Counted from the stretch's first letter, positions 6,779-16,508 are shown. The stretch is 64,000 nt of DNA from Flavobacterium tiangeerense (GCF_007830355.1 NZ_VLKO01000003.1:299380-363379), one strand, 5' to 3'. Program-made: numbers and translations. Notes: generated by a model from the letters alone, not told the origin.

Positions 6779-8803
6779 TTGAAGCCTACTTTTTATATTA
6801 TTCTTTTGTTTCTTATTTTGGGTGTGAGCTGCACTCAAAAAAATACAGTTTCTAAAAATGAAGAGAAACCAAAAGATAGTTTAGAGATTTTTTTCTCCTT
6901 GGCTAACAATTTTGATTTATCTCTAGATCAAAGACAGCAGTACATACAAAAAGCTTCGGCAATAGTCAAACTTCAAAATAATGATTCTGTCTACCGAACA
7001 AATTTATTTAAAATAGCCAATCGATATTATAACTTAGATCGTTTTGAGGATTATAAAAAAACGGTTACTTATATTATAAAAAAATCTGAAGCCAAACAAG
7101 ATGCTCAAAGTGTAGCAAAAGGAAATGCTTATTTAGGCGACTATTTTCTTTTGAAAGAACGGGCAGACAGTGCTTTTTATTACTACAATAAAGCCGAAAA
7201 TAAATATTTAGAGTTAAATGATACCTATAATGTTGCGTTAACGATTCTTAATAAAGCCACGTTACAGTATATGGAAAGCGATTTTTTAGGAGCTGAAATG
7301 GCAGTTTTTAAAGTTTTAAAAGTTTTAAAAAACACAAATTATAACGATATTTTATACGATTCTTACAATCTTCTGGGTCAGATCTATAATGAACTTGAGG
7401 ATTACAGCAATGCTATCGAGTATCATAACAAGGCATTATCTAGTATAGATGATAAACTAATGAAATCGTTTGCTCAGCCAAAAGCAACTTCTTACAATAA
7501 CATTGGATTTGTATATCAAAACAAGAAAATGTTTCGTGAAGCAAAAACATATTTTGAAAAGGGACTAGAACAGAAAAATGTTTTTAAAGATAAGCCCGCT
7601 TTGTTTGCTATGTTGTTAAATAATTTAGCCTATACTAAATTTCAACTTAAAGAGAATGAGGGGTTACCTCAATTGTTTTTTCAATCTTTAAGGATAAGAG
7701 ACAGTTTGCAAATTACTACAGGTATTATTGCAAGTAAAATTAATATTTCAGAGTATTTTTTGTCAAAAAAGGATACTCTAAAAGCTTTACAATTTGCTAA
7801 TGAAGCATTGTATTTATCTAAAAAAGCAAACAATTCTCGTAGTACATTAAATTCATTAAAGCAATTGTCTTTGGTAGACCCTAAAAATACAGCATATTAT
7901 AGTAAAGAATATATTGTAGTTAGTGAAAGGAGACAAAAATCAGATCGTGCTATAGGAAACAAATTTTCTCGTATAGAATTTGAAACAGAAGAAGTTATTG
8001 AAAAAAATGACTACTTAACCACCAAAAACCGAAATTTATTATACGGTTTGATTTCATTTGTAACAGTAGGATTGTTGCTTTACCTAGTTAAAAATCAAAG
8101 AAATAAAAACAAGGTGTTGCTTTATAAACAAAGACAACAAAAAGCAAATGAAGATATTTACAATTTAATGATTTCGCAACAAAGTACGATAGACTTAGGG
8201 CGAGTTAAAGAAAAGAAAAGAGTAGCTCAAGAGTTGCACGATGGGGTTTTGGGTAGAATATTTGGTCTTAGGATAAACTTAGACACCTTGAACCAATTTG
8301 ATGATTCAAATGCTATTGAAAAACGAAATGAATACTTAGTAGAACTGCGTAACATTGAGCAAGATTTACGGGAAATATCACATGATTTAAGCAGAGAGAA
8401 TAAAGAGTTGATCAATAATTTTGTAGTCATTTTACACAATCTTCTTGAAGAACAAAGAAAAACTTTTTCTACAAATTTACACGCAAGTATTGACAATGCT
8501 ATTGATTGGGACGCAATAAGTAATTCTATCAAAATCAATATTTATAGAATTGTGCAAGAAAGTTTACAAAACATAAATAAATATGCACATGCTAATTCCA
8601 TCCATGTGAAGTGTTTAAAAAATGAGGATCAACTAATTTTAGAAATTATTGATGATGGAATTGGTTTTAACACAATCAAAGCAAAAAAAGGAATAGGTTT
8701 GCAGAATATCAGGTCAAGAGCCTTAGATTGTAATGGGACTGCAATAATTAATTCTATAATTAGTAAAGGGACCCATATTACAATTACAATACATTTAGTA
8801 TAA
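6779..8803 (+). CDS. TPR-containing sensor histidine kinase (NarX/LiaS-like HisKA_3)
   Basis: Membrane sensor kinase of 674 residues. The start is TTG at 6779, giving MKPTFYIILLFLILGVSC: a signal with a lipobox-like Cys at 18, though the -3 residue is Gly. Residues about 60-400 are tetratricopeptide-like helical repeats (NNIGFVYQNKKMFREAKTYFEKGL and similar), expected in the periplasm. One membrane segment lies at about 420-441 (ISFVTVGLLLYL), then a coiled linker. The HisKA_3 dimerisation helix has the phospho-acceptor H487 in ELHDGVLGR, followed by a HATPase domain with NINKYAHA (N box), DDGIGF and KGIGLQNI (G boxes). The response regulator follows 19 nt later and is the obvious partner. 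TPR domains bind peptides in other systems; the nearby peptides are a possible ligand, unproven. Confidence 0.92.
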   Translation: MKPTFYIILLFLILGVSCTQKNTVSKNEEKPKDSLEIFFSLANNFDLSLDQRQQYIQKASAIVKLQNNDSVYRTNLFKIANRYYNLDRFEDYKKTVTYIIKKSEAKQDAQSVAKGNAYLGDYFLLKERADSAFYYYNKAENKYLELNDTYNVALTILNKATLQYMESDFLGAEMAVFKVLKVLKNTNYNDILYDSYNLLGQIYNELEDYSNAIEYHNKALSSIDDKLMKSFAQPKATSYNNIGFVYQNKKMFREAKTYFEKGLEQKNVFKDKPALFAMLLNNLAYTKFQLKENEGLPQLFFQSLRIRDSLQITTGIIASKINISEYFLSKKDTLKALQFANEALYLSKKANNSRSTLNSLKQLSLVDPKNTAYYSKEYIVVSERRQKSDRAIGNKFSRIEFETEEVIEKNDYLTTKNRNLLYGLISFVTVGLLLYLVKNQRNKNKVLLYKQRQQKANEDIYNLMISQQSTIDLGRVKEKKRVAQELHDGVLGRIFGLRINLDTLNQFDDSNAIEKRNEYLVELRNIEQDLREISHDLSRENKELINNFVVILHNLLEEQRKTFSTNLHASIDNAIDWDAISNSIKINIYRIVQESLQNINKYAHANSIHVKCLKNEDQLILEIIDDGIGFNTIKAKKGIGLQNIRSRALDCNGTAIINSIISKGTHITITIHLV

Positions 8804-8822
8804 ACATTAAATACTAGAAAAA

Positions 8823-9518
8823 ATGACAATTGAAGCCCCAGCTAAAATTAAATTTAATAATAATATTTTAATCGTAGATGATCATCCTTTTATAATTGAA
8901 GGGTATAAGAATGCTATTACTCGCTATAAAACCGATGAGTACACATTCATGATTGATCAAGCTAAAAACTGTGAAACAGCCTATGATATTATTACTAATC
9001 CAGAAACGGCTCCTTTTGATATTGCTTTCCTTGACATCAGTATGCCTCCTTTTGAAAGTAAAAATATTTTCTCAGGTGAGGATTTAGCTAAGTTACTCCA
9101 AAGATACATGCCTAATTGTAAAATTATTTTACTGACTATGTATACTGAATTATTGAAAATCAAAACGATTGTTAAAACCATCAATCCAGCTGGTTTGATT
9201 GTAAAAAATGATCTTAATTTTGAAGTTTTGATTTTTGCAATTGACACGATTATCAACAATAAAAAATACTATAGTGATTCTATTGTACGTATGTTGGAAT
9301 TAGTAGATGCAGATGCTGTTGAGATAGACGTTTTTGACAAACAAATATTATTTCACTTATCTAAAGGAACAAAAAAAAGCGAATTAACACACTATATTCT
9401 TTTATCAGCAGGTGCCATTGAGAGAAGAAAGAAAGATTTAATGTTACTCTTAAAAATTGAAAGCGGATTAGATAAAGATCTGGTTCAAGAAGCTAAAGCA
9501 AAAGGATTGTTGTATTAA
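8823..9518 (+). CDS. NarL/FixJ-like response regulator, partner of the TPR kinase
   Basis: Response regulator of 231 residues, cotranscribed with the kinase (19-nt gap). The receiver domain (about residues 14-140) has the acidic pair in ILIVDDHPF, the phospho-acceptor D71 in AFLDISMPP, the Thr of LLTMYT and the Lys of LIVKND. The C-terminal about 70 residues fit a LuxR-type helix-turn-helix in outline (FDKQILFHLSKGTKKSEL, then LSAGAIERRKKDL), as in other Bacteroidota partners of HisKA_3 kinases, but the family consensus is loose. It should bind DNA when phosphorylated. Targets are unknown; the peptide genes 2.4 kb upstream are candidates. It ends at a bidirectional terminator. Confidence 0.9.
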   Translation: MTIEAPAKIKFNNNILIVDDHPFIIEGYKNAITRYKTDEYTFMIDQAKNCETAYDIITNPETAPFDIAFLDISMPPFESKNIFSGEDLAKLLQRYMPNCKIILLTMYTELLKIKTIVKTINPAGLIVKNDLNFEVLIFAIDTIINNKKYYSDSIVRMLELVDADAVEIDVFDKQILFHLSKGTKKSELTHYILLSAGAIERRKKDLMLLLKIESGLDKDLVQEAKAKGLLY

Positions 9519-9603
9519 TTTTTTGATGCCAATTTTATTTTGAATCAACATCAAAGGGCATTAGTATACATCAATACTATATAGAGATTCTTTTTATCAG
9601 ATA

Positions 9604-9645
9604 AAAAATGCCACAAAAAGTCTTGAACTTCTTGTGGCATTTTTA
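9604..9645. terminator. Bidirectional terminator between the regulator and thiL
   Basis: AAAAATGCCACAA (9605-9617) pairs with TTGTGGCATTTTT (9632-9644) around a 14-nt loop, with A and T tracts on both sides. Confidence 0.8.
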
Positions 9646-9672
9646 AATAGGTTCCGTTTTATAACCGAATAG

Positions 9673-10719
9673 TCATTCACTTAAAGCATCCCATCCACGG
9701 GCTTTGAGTGGAATTTTGGTATTTGCACGAGTGATTAAATGAATTCCTTCACTTTCTTGGGTCATGTGACCAATAATTGTAAAGTTCGGATTGGCTTTTA
9801 TTTTCTCAAAATCTTGTATTGAAATGGTAAATAACAACTCGTAATCTTCGCCGCCATTGATGGCAACAGTGGTGCTATCAATATTAAACTCTTCGCAAAC
9901 ATTGATAAACTGAGGGTCAATAGGTAATTTATCTTCATATAAATTACAACCTACTTTTGATTGTTTGCAAATATGCATGATCTCTGATGATAATCCATCT
10001 GATATGTCAATCATAGCCGTAGGTTTTACTTCTAGGGCATGTAATAATGTGCGCACATCTTTACGAGCTTCTGGCTTTAATTGACGTTCTATCAAATAAG
10101 TATAGGCGTCTAAGTCAGGTTGGTTATTTGGATTCACTTGAAACACTTGTTTCTCTCTCTCTAAGACTTGTAAACCCATGTAGGCAGCACCAATATCTCC
10201 AGTAACAACTAGTAAATCAGTTTCCTTAGCCCCATTTCTATACACGATTTCGTCTTCATTGGCTTCGCCAATAGCTGTTATACTTATGATCAATCCTTTT
10301 TGAGAGGATGTAGTGTCACCACCAATCACATCAACTTTGTATTCTGCAGCAGCATGTGTAATACCAGCAAATAATTCTTCTAAAGCTTCGAGTGGAAATC
10401 TGTTGGAAACGGCAACCGAAACGGTGATTTGAGTCGCCTTAGCATTCATGGCACAAATATCCGAAATGTTAACAACTACCGCTTTATATCCTAGGTGTTT
10501 TAAAGGCATGTATGCCAAATCAAAATGCACTCCTTCAATTAACAAGTCAGTAGACACTACCACTTTTTTGTCCTTGAAGTCTAAAACAGCTGCGTCATCA
10601 CCAATTCCTTTTAGAGTAGAAGCTTGTGTAATTTCGAAGTTTTTTGTCAAGTGATCTATTAGGCCAAATTCTCCTAGTTGAGCAATGCTGGTGCGTTGTG
10701 GGTTTTTATCTTCTATCAT
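9673..10719 (-). CDS. thiL: Thiamine-monophosphate kinase
   Basis: Phosphorylates thiamine monophosphate to the coenzyme thiamine diphosphate, using ATP, in the cytoplasm. 348 residues, usual length. It belongs to the PurM/AIR-synthetase-like fold: an N-terminal GDDAAVLD metal/ATP loop, STDLLIEGVHFD, VSDICAMNA, then the GGDTTSS loop and, in the second half, IDISDGLSSE and NGGEDYELLF. All the hallmark motifs are present. A full promoter lies directly upstream, and its -7 box ends 4 nt before the ATG, so the message is likely leaderless. Monocistronic. Confidence 0.96.
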   Translation of the reverse strand: MIEDKNPQRTSIAQLGEFGLIDHLTKNFEITQASTLKGIGDDAAVLDFKDKKVVVSTDLLIEGVHFDLAYMPLKHLGYKAVVVNISDICAMNAKATQITVSVAVSNRFPLEALEELFAGITHAAAEYKVDVIGGDTTSSQKGLIISITAIGEANEDEIVYRNGAKETDLLVVTGDIGAAYMGLQVLEREKQVFQVNPNNQPDLDAYTYLIERQLKPEARKDVRTLLHALEVKPTAMIDISDGLSSEIMHICKQSKVGCNLYEDKLPIDPQFINVCEEFNIDSTTVAINGGEDYELLFTISIQDFEKIKANPNFTIIGHMTQESEGIHLITRANTKIPLKARGWDALSE

Positions 10720-10723
10720 TTAG

Positions 10724-10754
10724 CAAAGGTACAAAGGATTTTTGTTTGTCGCAA
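10724..10754 (-). promoter_or_regulatory. Promoter of thiL
   Basis: Minus strand: TTG (10754-10752), 20 nt, TACCTTTG (10731-10724). The box ends 4 nt before the start codon. No TPP riboswitch could fit in the leader. Confidence 0.65.
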
Positions 10755-10804
10755 AGACTCAACGTTTCAAAGGATTTTTGAATCATCATAGATCAAAGGA
10801 TTTA
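10732..10804. repeat. Three short direct repeats CAAAGGATTT
   Basis: CAAAGGATTTTTG at 10732-10744 and again at 10768-10780, and a shorter CAAAGGATTTA at 10794-10804. The first lies inside the thiL promoter spacer. They may be a regulator site or simple sequence drift. Confidence 0.4.
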
Positions 10805-10977
10805 TGGTTCTAAAAGTAGGTTTAAGTTAAAAGGAATTCATTTTTTTTACTTTGTTATTGTCATAAGGAACAGCAGTTTGCAATGCGAAAAAGGATAAAA
10901 TAGTACTAAAAATAAGAAATAATTGGTAACATTTTAGTAAATAAGATACTAATCTGACTTAACTAAACCAATAAATC

Positions 10978-11853
10978 ATGAAGTTAAAGATTAGTAACTT
11001 GAGCAAGACGTATAGCAATGGTGTAAAAGCATTGGATAATTTGAATTTAGAAATTGGAACGGGAATGTTCGGACTTTTGGGTCCTAATGGAGCGGGTAAA
11101 TCTAGTTTAATGCGTACCATAGCTACTTTACAAAAACCGGATTCAGGATCCATAGAGTTTGATGGAATTAATGTTCTTGAAAATCAAATGGAATTGCGTA
11201 AAATTTTGGGATACTTACCTCAAGAATTTGGTGTTTATCCTAATATGTCTGCAGAAGATTTACTAGATTATTTTGCCCGATTAAAAGGAATTTCATCTCA
11301 AAAAGAGCGAACAGTAATTGTCAAACAAGTATTGGAAGTTACTAATTTGTATGACGTTAGAATGAAAAATGTAAATGGCTATTCAGGTGGTATGAAACAG
11401 CGTTTTGGTATTGCGCAATTGTTGTTAAATAATCCAAAGTTAATCATTGTTGATGAACCTACTGCTGGTTTAGATCCTGCGGAAAGACACCGTTTTTTAA
11501 ACGTACTAAGAGAAATAGGTACAAATCATACCGTTATTTTTTCAACGCATATTGTTGATGATGTAAAAGAATTATGTAATGAAATGGCCATTCTAAATGG
11601 TGGAAAAATATTAAATCAAAGTACTCCTAAAGCTGCAACAGCTGAACTTTCAGGTCAAATTTGGACCAAAATTATTGAAAGAGAAGCTTTGGAACAAAAC
11701 GAAAAAGACTTTAATGTAATTTCTTCTAATTACAACCAAGACAACACGCTTAATATTAGGGTGTATAGTCAGGAAAAGCCAAATGAAAGTTTTGTTCAGG
11801 CAGAACCTCAGTTAGAAGATGTATATTTTGTTGCACTAAAAAAAGACCTATAA
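10978..11853 (+). CDS. ABC transporter ATP-binding protein
   Basis: Cytoplasmic ATPase subunit of 291 residues of the CcmA/NatA-like ABC-2 exporter class. It has Walker A (GPNGAGKSS), the Q loop (LPQEF), signature (YSGGMKQR), Walker B (LIIVDEPTAGLD) and the H switch (STHIVDD), all intact, within about residues 1-220; the remaining 70 residues form the usual C-terminal extension. It lies 1 nt upstream of the permease/peptidase fusion and must form a transporter with it. The substrate is unknown. The ATG at 10978 fits the family; no consensus promoter was found in the 258-bp gap before it. Confidence 0.92.
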   Translation: MKLKISNLSKTYSNGVKALDNLNLEIGTGMFGLLGPNGAGKSSLMRTIATLQKPDSGSIEFDGINVLENQMELRKILGYLPQEFGVYPNMSAEDLLDYFARLKGISSQKERTVIVKQVLEVTNLYDVRMKNVNGYSGGMKQRFGIAQLLLNNPKLIIVDEPTAGLDPAERHRFLNVLREIGTNHTVIFSTHIVDDVKELCNEMAILNGGKILNQSTPKAATAELSGQIWTKIIEREALEQNEKDFNVISSNYNQDNTLNIRVYSQEKPNESFVQAEPQLEDVYFVALKKDL

Positions 11854-11854
11854 A

Positions 11855-14800
11855 ATGTTTGGAACCTTATTTACTTTTGAATTAAAAAGGTGGCAAAAAA
11901 ATCCAACTTTTTATATATACGCCGGAATTTTCATGGCATTTTCTATGTTAATGATGGCTAGTAGTCTTGGAATTTTTGATAGTTTTAAAACTACTACGGC
12001 CTCTAACGCTATGGCAAATTCGCCTATAGCATTAAACAATATGTTAAACGCATTGTCAGTTTTCATTTATTTTTTATTGCCTTCCATAATAGGTGCGTCT
12101 GTTTATCGTGATTTTAAATATAACATGCATTCTATCTTGTTTTCGTATCCATTTAGCAAATGGGATTACTTAATGAGTAAGTTTTTCAGTTCCTTATTAG
12201 TTGTTATTTTAATCACCCTTTGCGTTGGTTTAGGTGCTTTTTTAGCTTCATTTTTACCAGGAGTAAATCCACAGTTATTGGGTCCGCATAGTTTTATGGC
12301 CTATTTGCAAAGTTACTTGATATTTGTAATCCCTAATTTGGCGTTTTTTGGTGTAATTGTTTTTTCAGTAGTAACAATTACCCGCAATATTTCGGTTGGT
12401 TTCATTACTGTCTTACTACTTTTATTTGTGCAAGGTATTGTAAGTAGTTTTACAAAAGAAAGTGAGAATCGATTTTTGGTTGCGCTTTTTGACCCTTTTG
12501 GTGGTGAAGCTTTACGTTATTATACAAAGTATTGGACTGTTTACGAGAAAAACGAAAATTTACTGCCTTTTAAGGGAGCTATTATTTACAATAGGGCAAT
12601 CTGGTTGACTGTTTCTATGGTAATTCTAGGTCTTATGTACCGCTATTTTTCATTTACTCAAACAGCATTAACACTAAGAAAAAGTAAAGATAACGAGCGT
12701 ATTACAAAGAACAATTTTGGTGGAATCACTAAAGTCAACTTGCCTAAAGTAGGGTATGATTATTCAACCAAACAAAATTTGAAAACAGCTTGGAGTTTAT
12801 CTCAAGTAGATTTTAAATTTATTGTGAAAAACTGGATATTTATCAGCATTGTGCTTGTAGGAATGCTTTTTATTTTAATTACAGCTTTGTCTTCGGGTGC
12901 ATTTTTTGGAACAGAAACCTATCCGGTTACTTGGCAAATGCTCGAAATTCCTGGAAGTACTTTTGGGTTGTTTATCAATATTTTAACCTTTCTTTTTTCT
13001 GGGATTTTAATTCATCGTGCTACTACCACTAGAATGTTTCATTTAATAGATGTAACTCCTACTCCTAACTGGGTTTTACTTTTGTCAAAGTTTATTGCCA
13101 TTGTCAAAATGCAAATGGTGTTACTTTTAGTAATTATGTTTTCGGGGATTTTGTTTCAGGTGTATAAAGGTTATTTTAATTTTGAAATAGGTCATTATCT
13201 TTTTGAATTGTATGCCTTAAAATGGATAGAATATATAATTTGGGCATTAATGGCAGTTCTTATTCAAACATTAGTTAAAAACTATTTGTTAGGATTCTTT
13301 ATCCTTTTACTTTTTTACATCGGATTAAGTTTTCTGCCGGCAATAGGGGTTGAGCAACTAATTTATCAGTTTAATAGTGATACGGGTTATAGTTTTTCTG
13401 ATATGAATGGTTATGGTCACAGATTGTCATCTTATTTTCTCTATAAAATATACTGGTTAGCCCTTGGAATTATTTTCTTTGGTTTAGCATTACTTTTTTG
13501 GACTAGAGGTACGGTACAATCTTTTAAGGGTCGTTGGTCTGATTTTAAAATCAGATTTACAAAGCAAATTGCATTGCTACTGGTAGCGTCAACATTCGTT
13601 TTTTTAGGAATTGGTGGAGCGTTATATTATCAAGATAATATTTTAAACGAAAATAAAAGCGGAAACGAACAGGAGCTAGAAATTGTAAATTGGGAGAAGA
13701 AATACAAAAAGTTCGAGAACAAAATTCAACCAAGAATTACAGATATTAAAATTGATATGGATTTGTTTCCAGAGGAGCGCAATTTTGTTGCTAATGGGAA
13801 ATACATTTTAAAAAACAAATCAACTCAAATAATTGACTCTATTTTTGTAGATTATAAAGAAGGAACCCAAGTTAGTTTCAATGTCAAAAACAAGCTGGTT
13901 TCTAAGGATACACTTTATAATTTTAACATATATAAATTAGAGCAAGCGTTGCAACCTGGTGACTCTATCCAAATGAGCTTTGTTATCAAGAACAAGCCAA
14001 ATACTTTCTTTAAAAATAACTCTCCCGTTTTATATAATGGAACGTTTATTAATAAGGATATTTTTCCTTCTATAGGATATTCAGCTAAAAGTGAATTGAC
14101 AGATGATGATGTTCGAAAAAAATACGGACTGAAACCAAAAGATCGAATGGCTAAACCAACAGATAGTATTGCTAGGAAAAACACTTATATCAGTTCTGAT
14201 GCGGATTGGTTAACATTTGAAACCACAGTAAGTACCTCTGGAGATCAAACAGCTATAGCACCTGGTTATTTAAAAAAGAAATGGCAGAAAAACGGACGAA
14301 ATTATTTCCATTATAAAATGGATAAAAAAATGCTTAATTTCTATGCTTTTAACTCTGCTCGATATGAGGTTAAACGAGACAAATGGAAAAATGTAAACAT
14401 TGAAATATATTACCACAAAGGACACGAATACAACTTAAATCGAATGATTGCAGGTGTAAAGAAATCCCTAGAGTATTATAGCAAAAATTTCAGTCCGTAC
14501 CAGCACAAACAAGTTCGAATTATTGAATATCCTAAAACGCAAGGTCAATTTGCACAATCATTTGCTAATACGATCCCTTACTCTGAAGCCATAGGTTTTA
14601 TAGCTGATGTAAATGACGACAATCAAGACGCTGTTGATTATCCTTTTTCAGTTACATCACACGAGGTAGCGCATCAGTGGTGGGCTCACCAAGTTATAGG
14701 TGGCAATGTTCAAGGGGTAACGTTACTTTCTGAGAGTTTGTCAGAATACAGTTCATTAAAAGTTTTAGAGCATACGTATGGAAAATCTAAAATGCGACGA

Positions 14801-15502
14801 TTTCTAAAAGATGCGCTAGATAAATATTTGAAACAACGAACTTTTGAAAGCAAAAAAGAACAGCCTTTAATGTTTAACGAAAACCAACAATACATTCATT
14901 ATGAGAAAGGATCATTGGTATTGTATGCCTTAAGTGATTATATTGGAGAACAGAAAATGAACAATACCTTAAAGAGTTATATAAGTAAGGTAGCTTTTCA
15001 AGATGCTCCCTATACCAACTCAATAGAATTGGTAAACGAATTGAAAAAAGCAACTCCAGATTCGTTACAATATGCTATTAATGATATGTTTGAGACTATA
15101 ACTTTATACGATAACAGAATTAGTAACGTGACTTCTAAAAAAATGCCTAATGGCAAATTTCAAGTTACGATTGAGTTTGAAGTTTCAAAGTATAAAGCTG
15201 ACGAGGAAGGAAAAAGAATCTTCAAAGATCCTAAAGGAAAAACATTAAAGTTCACTAGGAAAGGCGACAAGTATCCTACAGAATCGTTTCCTTTACAAGA
15301 CTATGTAGAAATTGGAATTTTTTCGGAGCAAACCATTAAAGGAAAAAAAACAGATAAAGAATTGTATCTTAAAAAAATAAAAATTAATACTATTGATAAT
15401 ACAGTGGTGTTAATGGTAAACGAAAAACCTACAGAAGTTGGCGTTGACCCTTATAATAAGTTGATCGATACAAATTCTGATGATAATAGAAGGAAATTGT
15501 AA
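11855..15502 (+). CDS. ABC-2 permease fused to an M1-family aminopeptidase
   Basis: Fusion protein of 1215 residues. Residues 1 to about 590 are ABC-2-type permease: two blocks of about six membrane helices each, as judged from the hydrophobic runs. Residues about 620-1215 form a gluzincin peptidase of the M1 type with the zinc motif HEVAH (936-940) and a downstream Glu in LLSESLSEY (E960 region). Such fusions recur in Bacteroidota and are paired with an ABC ATPase, as here. The peptidase part follows the last membrane helix, so it is probably periplasmic, processing either a transported or an imported peptide. The substrate is unknown. The classical M1 exopeptidase motif GxMEN is not evident (QSFANTIPYSEAIGF lies in that region), so exopeptidase activity is uncertain. 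Confidence 0.88.
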   Translation: MFGTLFTFELKRWQKNPTFYIYAGIFMAFSMLMMASSLGIFDSFKTTTASNAMANSPIALNNMLNALSVFIYFLLPSIIGASVYRDFKYNMHSILFSYPFSKWDYLMSKFFSSLLVVILITLCVGLGAFLASFLPGVNPQLLGPHSFMAYLQSYLIFVIPNLAFFGVIVFSVVTITRNISVGFITVLLLLFVQGIVSSFTKESENRFLVALFDPFGGEALRYYTKYWTVYEKNENLLPFKGAIIYNRAIWLTVSMVILGLMYRYFSFTQTALTLRKSKDNERITKNNFGGITKVNLPKVGYDYSTKQNLKTAWSLSQVDFKFIVKNWIFISIVLVGMLFILITALSSGAFFGTETYPVTWQMLEIPGSTFGLFINILTFLFSGILIHRATTTRMFHLIDVTPTPNWVLLLSKFIAIVKMQMVLLLVIMFSGILFQVYKGYFNFEIGHYLFELYALKWIEYIIWALMAVLIQTLVKNYLLGFFILLLFYIGLSFLPAIGVEQLIYQFNSDTGYSFSDMNGYGHRLSSYFLYKIYWLALGIIFFGLALLFWTRGTVQSFKGRWSDFKIRFTKQIALLLVASTFVFLGIGGALYYQDNILNENKSGNEQELEIVNWEKKYKKFENKIQPRITDIKIDMDLFPEERNFVANGKYILKNKSTQIIDSIFVDYKEGTQVSFNVKNKLVSKDTLYNFNIYKLEQALQPGDSIQMSFVIKNKPNTFFKNNSPVLYNGTFINKDIFPSIGYSAKSELTDDDVRKKYGLKPKDRMAKPTDSIARKNTYISSDADWLTFETTVSTSGDQTAIAPGYLKKKWQKNGRNYFHYKMDKKMLNFYAFNSARYEVKRDKWKNVNIEIYYHKGHEYNLNRMIAGVKKSLEYYSKNFSPYQHKQVRIIEYPKTQGQFAQSFANTIPYSEAIGFIADVNDDNQDAVDYPFSVTSHEVAHQWWAHQVIGGNVQGVTLLSESLSEYSSLKVLEHTYGKSKMRRFLKDALDKYLKQRTFESKKEQPLMFNENQQYIHYEKGSLVLYALSDYIGEQKMNNTLKSYISKVAFQDAPYTNSIELVNELKKATPDSLQYAINDMFETITLYDNRISNVTSKKMPNGKFQVTIEFEVSKYKADEEGKRIFKDPKGKTLKFTRKGDKYPTESFPLQDYVEIGIFSEQTIKGKKTDKELYLKKIKINTIDNTVVLMVNEKPTEVGVDPYNKLIDTNSDDNRRKL

Positions 15503-15506
15503 AAAG

Positions 15507-15540
15507 AAAGCGAAGTCTATATAGATTTCGCTTTTTTTTT
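15507..15540 (+). terminator. Terminator after the ABC/peptidase operon
   Basis: AAAGCGAAGTCTATA and TATAGATTTCGCTTT form a near-perfect stem (one G.U pair) that closes on a TATA centre, followed by a T run to 15540. Confidence 0.85.
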
Positions 15541-15580
15541 GACTAAATTTATATTTCTTTCAACAATTTAATTTGATTAC

Positions 15581-16504
15581 ATGAAAATGAAACCCATTGT
15601 AACACTAACCATAAATCCTTCCTTAGATAAGAGCACTCATTTCACAGGACTAATTGCAGAACAAAAAATTCGTTGTGAATCACCTCGATATGATGCCGGT
15701 GGTGGCGGTATAAATGTGTCGAAAGCAATAGCAAAATTAGGAGGTACGTCCAAATGCATTTTTACTTCTGGTGGTTCTTCCGGCGAATTGCTCGAAGAAT
15801 TAATTACAAAAGAAGGTTTGCAATTTGAATTGATAAGAACGAAAAGCTGGACACGAGAAAATTTTATTGCTTTTGATTCCGAAACACAATCGCAATACCG
15901 TTTTGGTTTTCCCGGAAATGAGTTATCTCCAGCTGAACAAGATGAAATTTTGCAAAAAGTAAAAGATTTAAAAACAGATTATCTTGTCATTAGCGGAAGC
16001 TTAAATGAAGGATTAGCAACTGATTTTTACCAACAAATAGCCCAAATAGCAAAAGCTTCTAACATCAAAGTTATTGTAGATACATCTGGTGAACCACTGA
16101 AAAAAGTTTTAGAAACAGGAGTCTACTTGATAAAGCCCAACATTGGCGAATTAGCAAAATTAATTGGTGTCGAACGATTAGAATTTCCAGAGGTTGAAAC
16201 AGCTGCCAAACAATTAATAGAAAATAAAAGTGTCAAAATTGTAGTAGTTTCACTAGGAGCGGAAGGAGCCATTTTAGTCACTCAAGACGAAACACATTTT
16301 CTTAAAGCACCAAAAGTAGAAAAGAAAAGCACCGTAGGAGCTGGCGACAGTATGGTGGGTGGTATGGTGTGGGCATTGTCTCAAAATAAAACTTTTGAAG
16401 AAGTAATTCGATGGGGAGTTGCGTGCGGAACAGCTGCTACAATGAATGAAGGAACTCAATTATTTAAAGCGGAAGATGTAATACAATTGTTGGGTGAAAT
16501 GTAA
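15581..16504 (+). CDS. pfkB: 6-phosphofructokinase II (Pfk-2)
   Basis: PfkB-family sugar kinase of 307 residues that phosphorylates fructose 6-phosphate (or a close sugar phosphate) with ATP in glycolysis. The match to E. coli Pfk-2 is close all along: NPSLDKSTHF, GGGGINVSKAI, WTRENF, VISGSLNEG, VDTSGEPL, KPNIGEL, VVSLGAEGA, then the anion-hole/catalytic loop STVGAGDSMVGG with the catalytic base D256, the same number as in E. coli. Tagatose-6-phosphate or 1-phosphofructokinase are less likely given this pattern. Its stop is followed by a hairpin. It is convergent with the carbon uptake operon. Confidence 0.9.
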   Translation: MKMKPIVTLTINPSLDKSTHFTGLIAEQKIRCESPRYDAGGGGINVSKAIAKLGGTSKCIFTSGGSSGELLEELITKEGLQFELIRTKSWTRENFIAFDSETQSQYRFGFPGNELSPAEQDEILQKVKDLKTDYLVISGSLNEGLATDFYQQIAQIAKASNIKVIVDTSGEPLKKVLETGVYLIKPNIGELAKLIGVERLEFPEVETAAKQLIENKSVKIVVVSLGAEGAILVTQDETHFLKAPKVEKKSTVGAGDSMVGGMVWALSQNKTFEEVIRWGVACGTAATMNEGTQLFKAEDVIQLLGEM

Positions 16505-16508
16505 AAAA

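Noticed and set aside
10755..10977. TPP riboswitch near thiL
   Set aside because: No THI-box-like sequence was seen, and thiL starts 4 nt after its -7 box, which leaves no leader.
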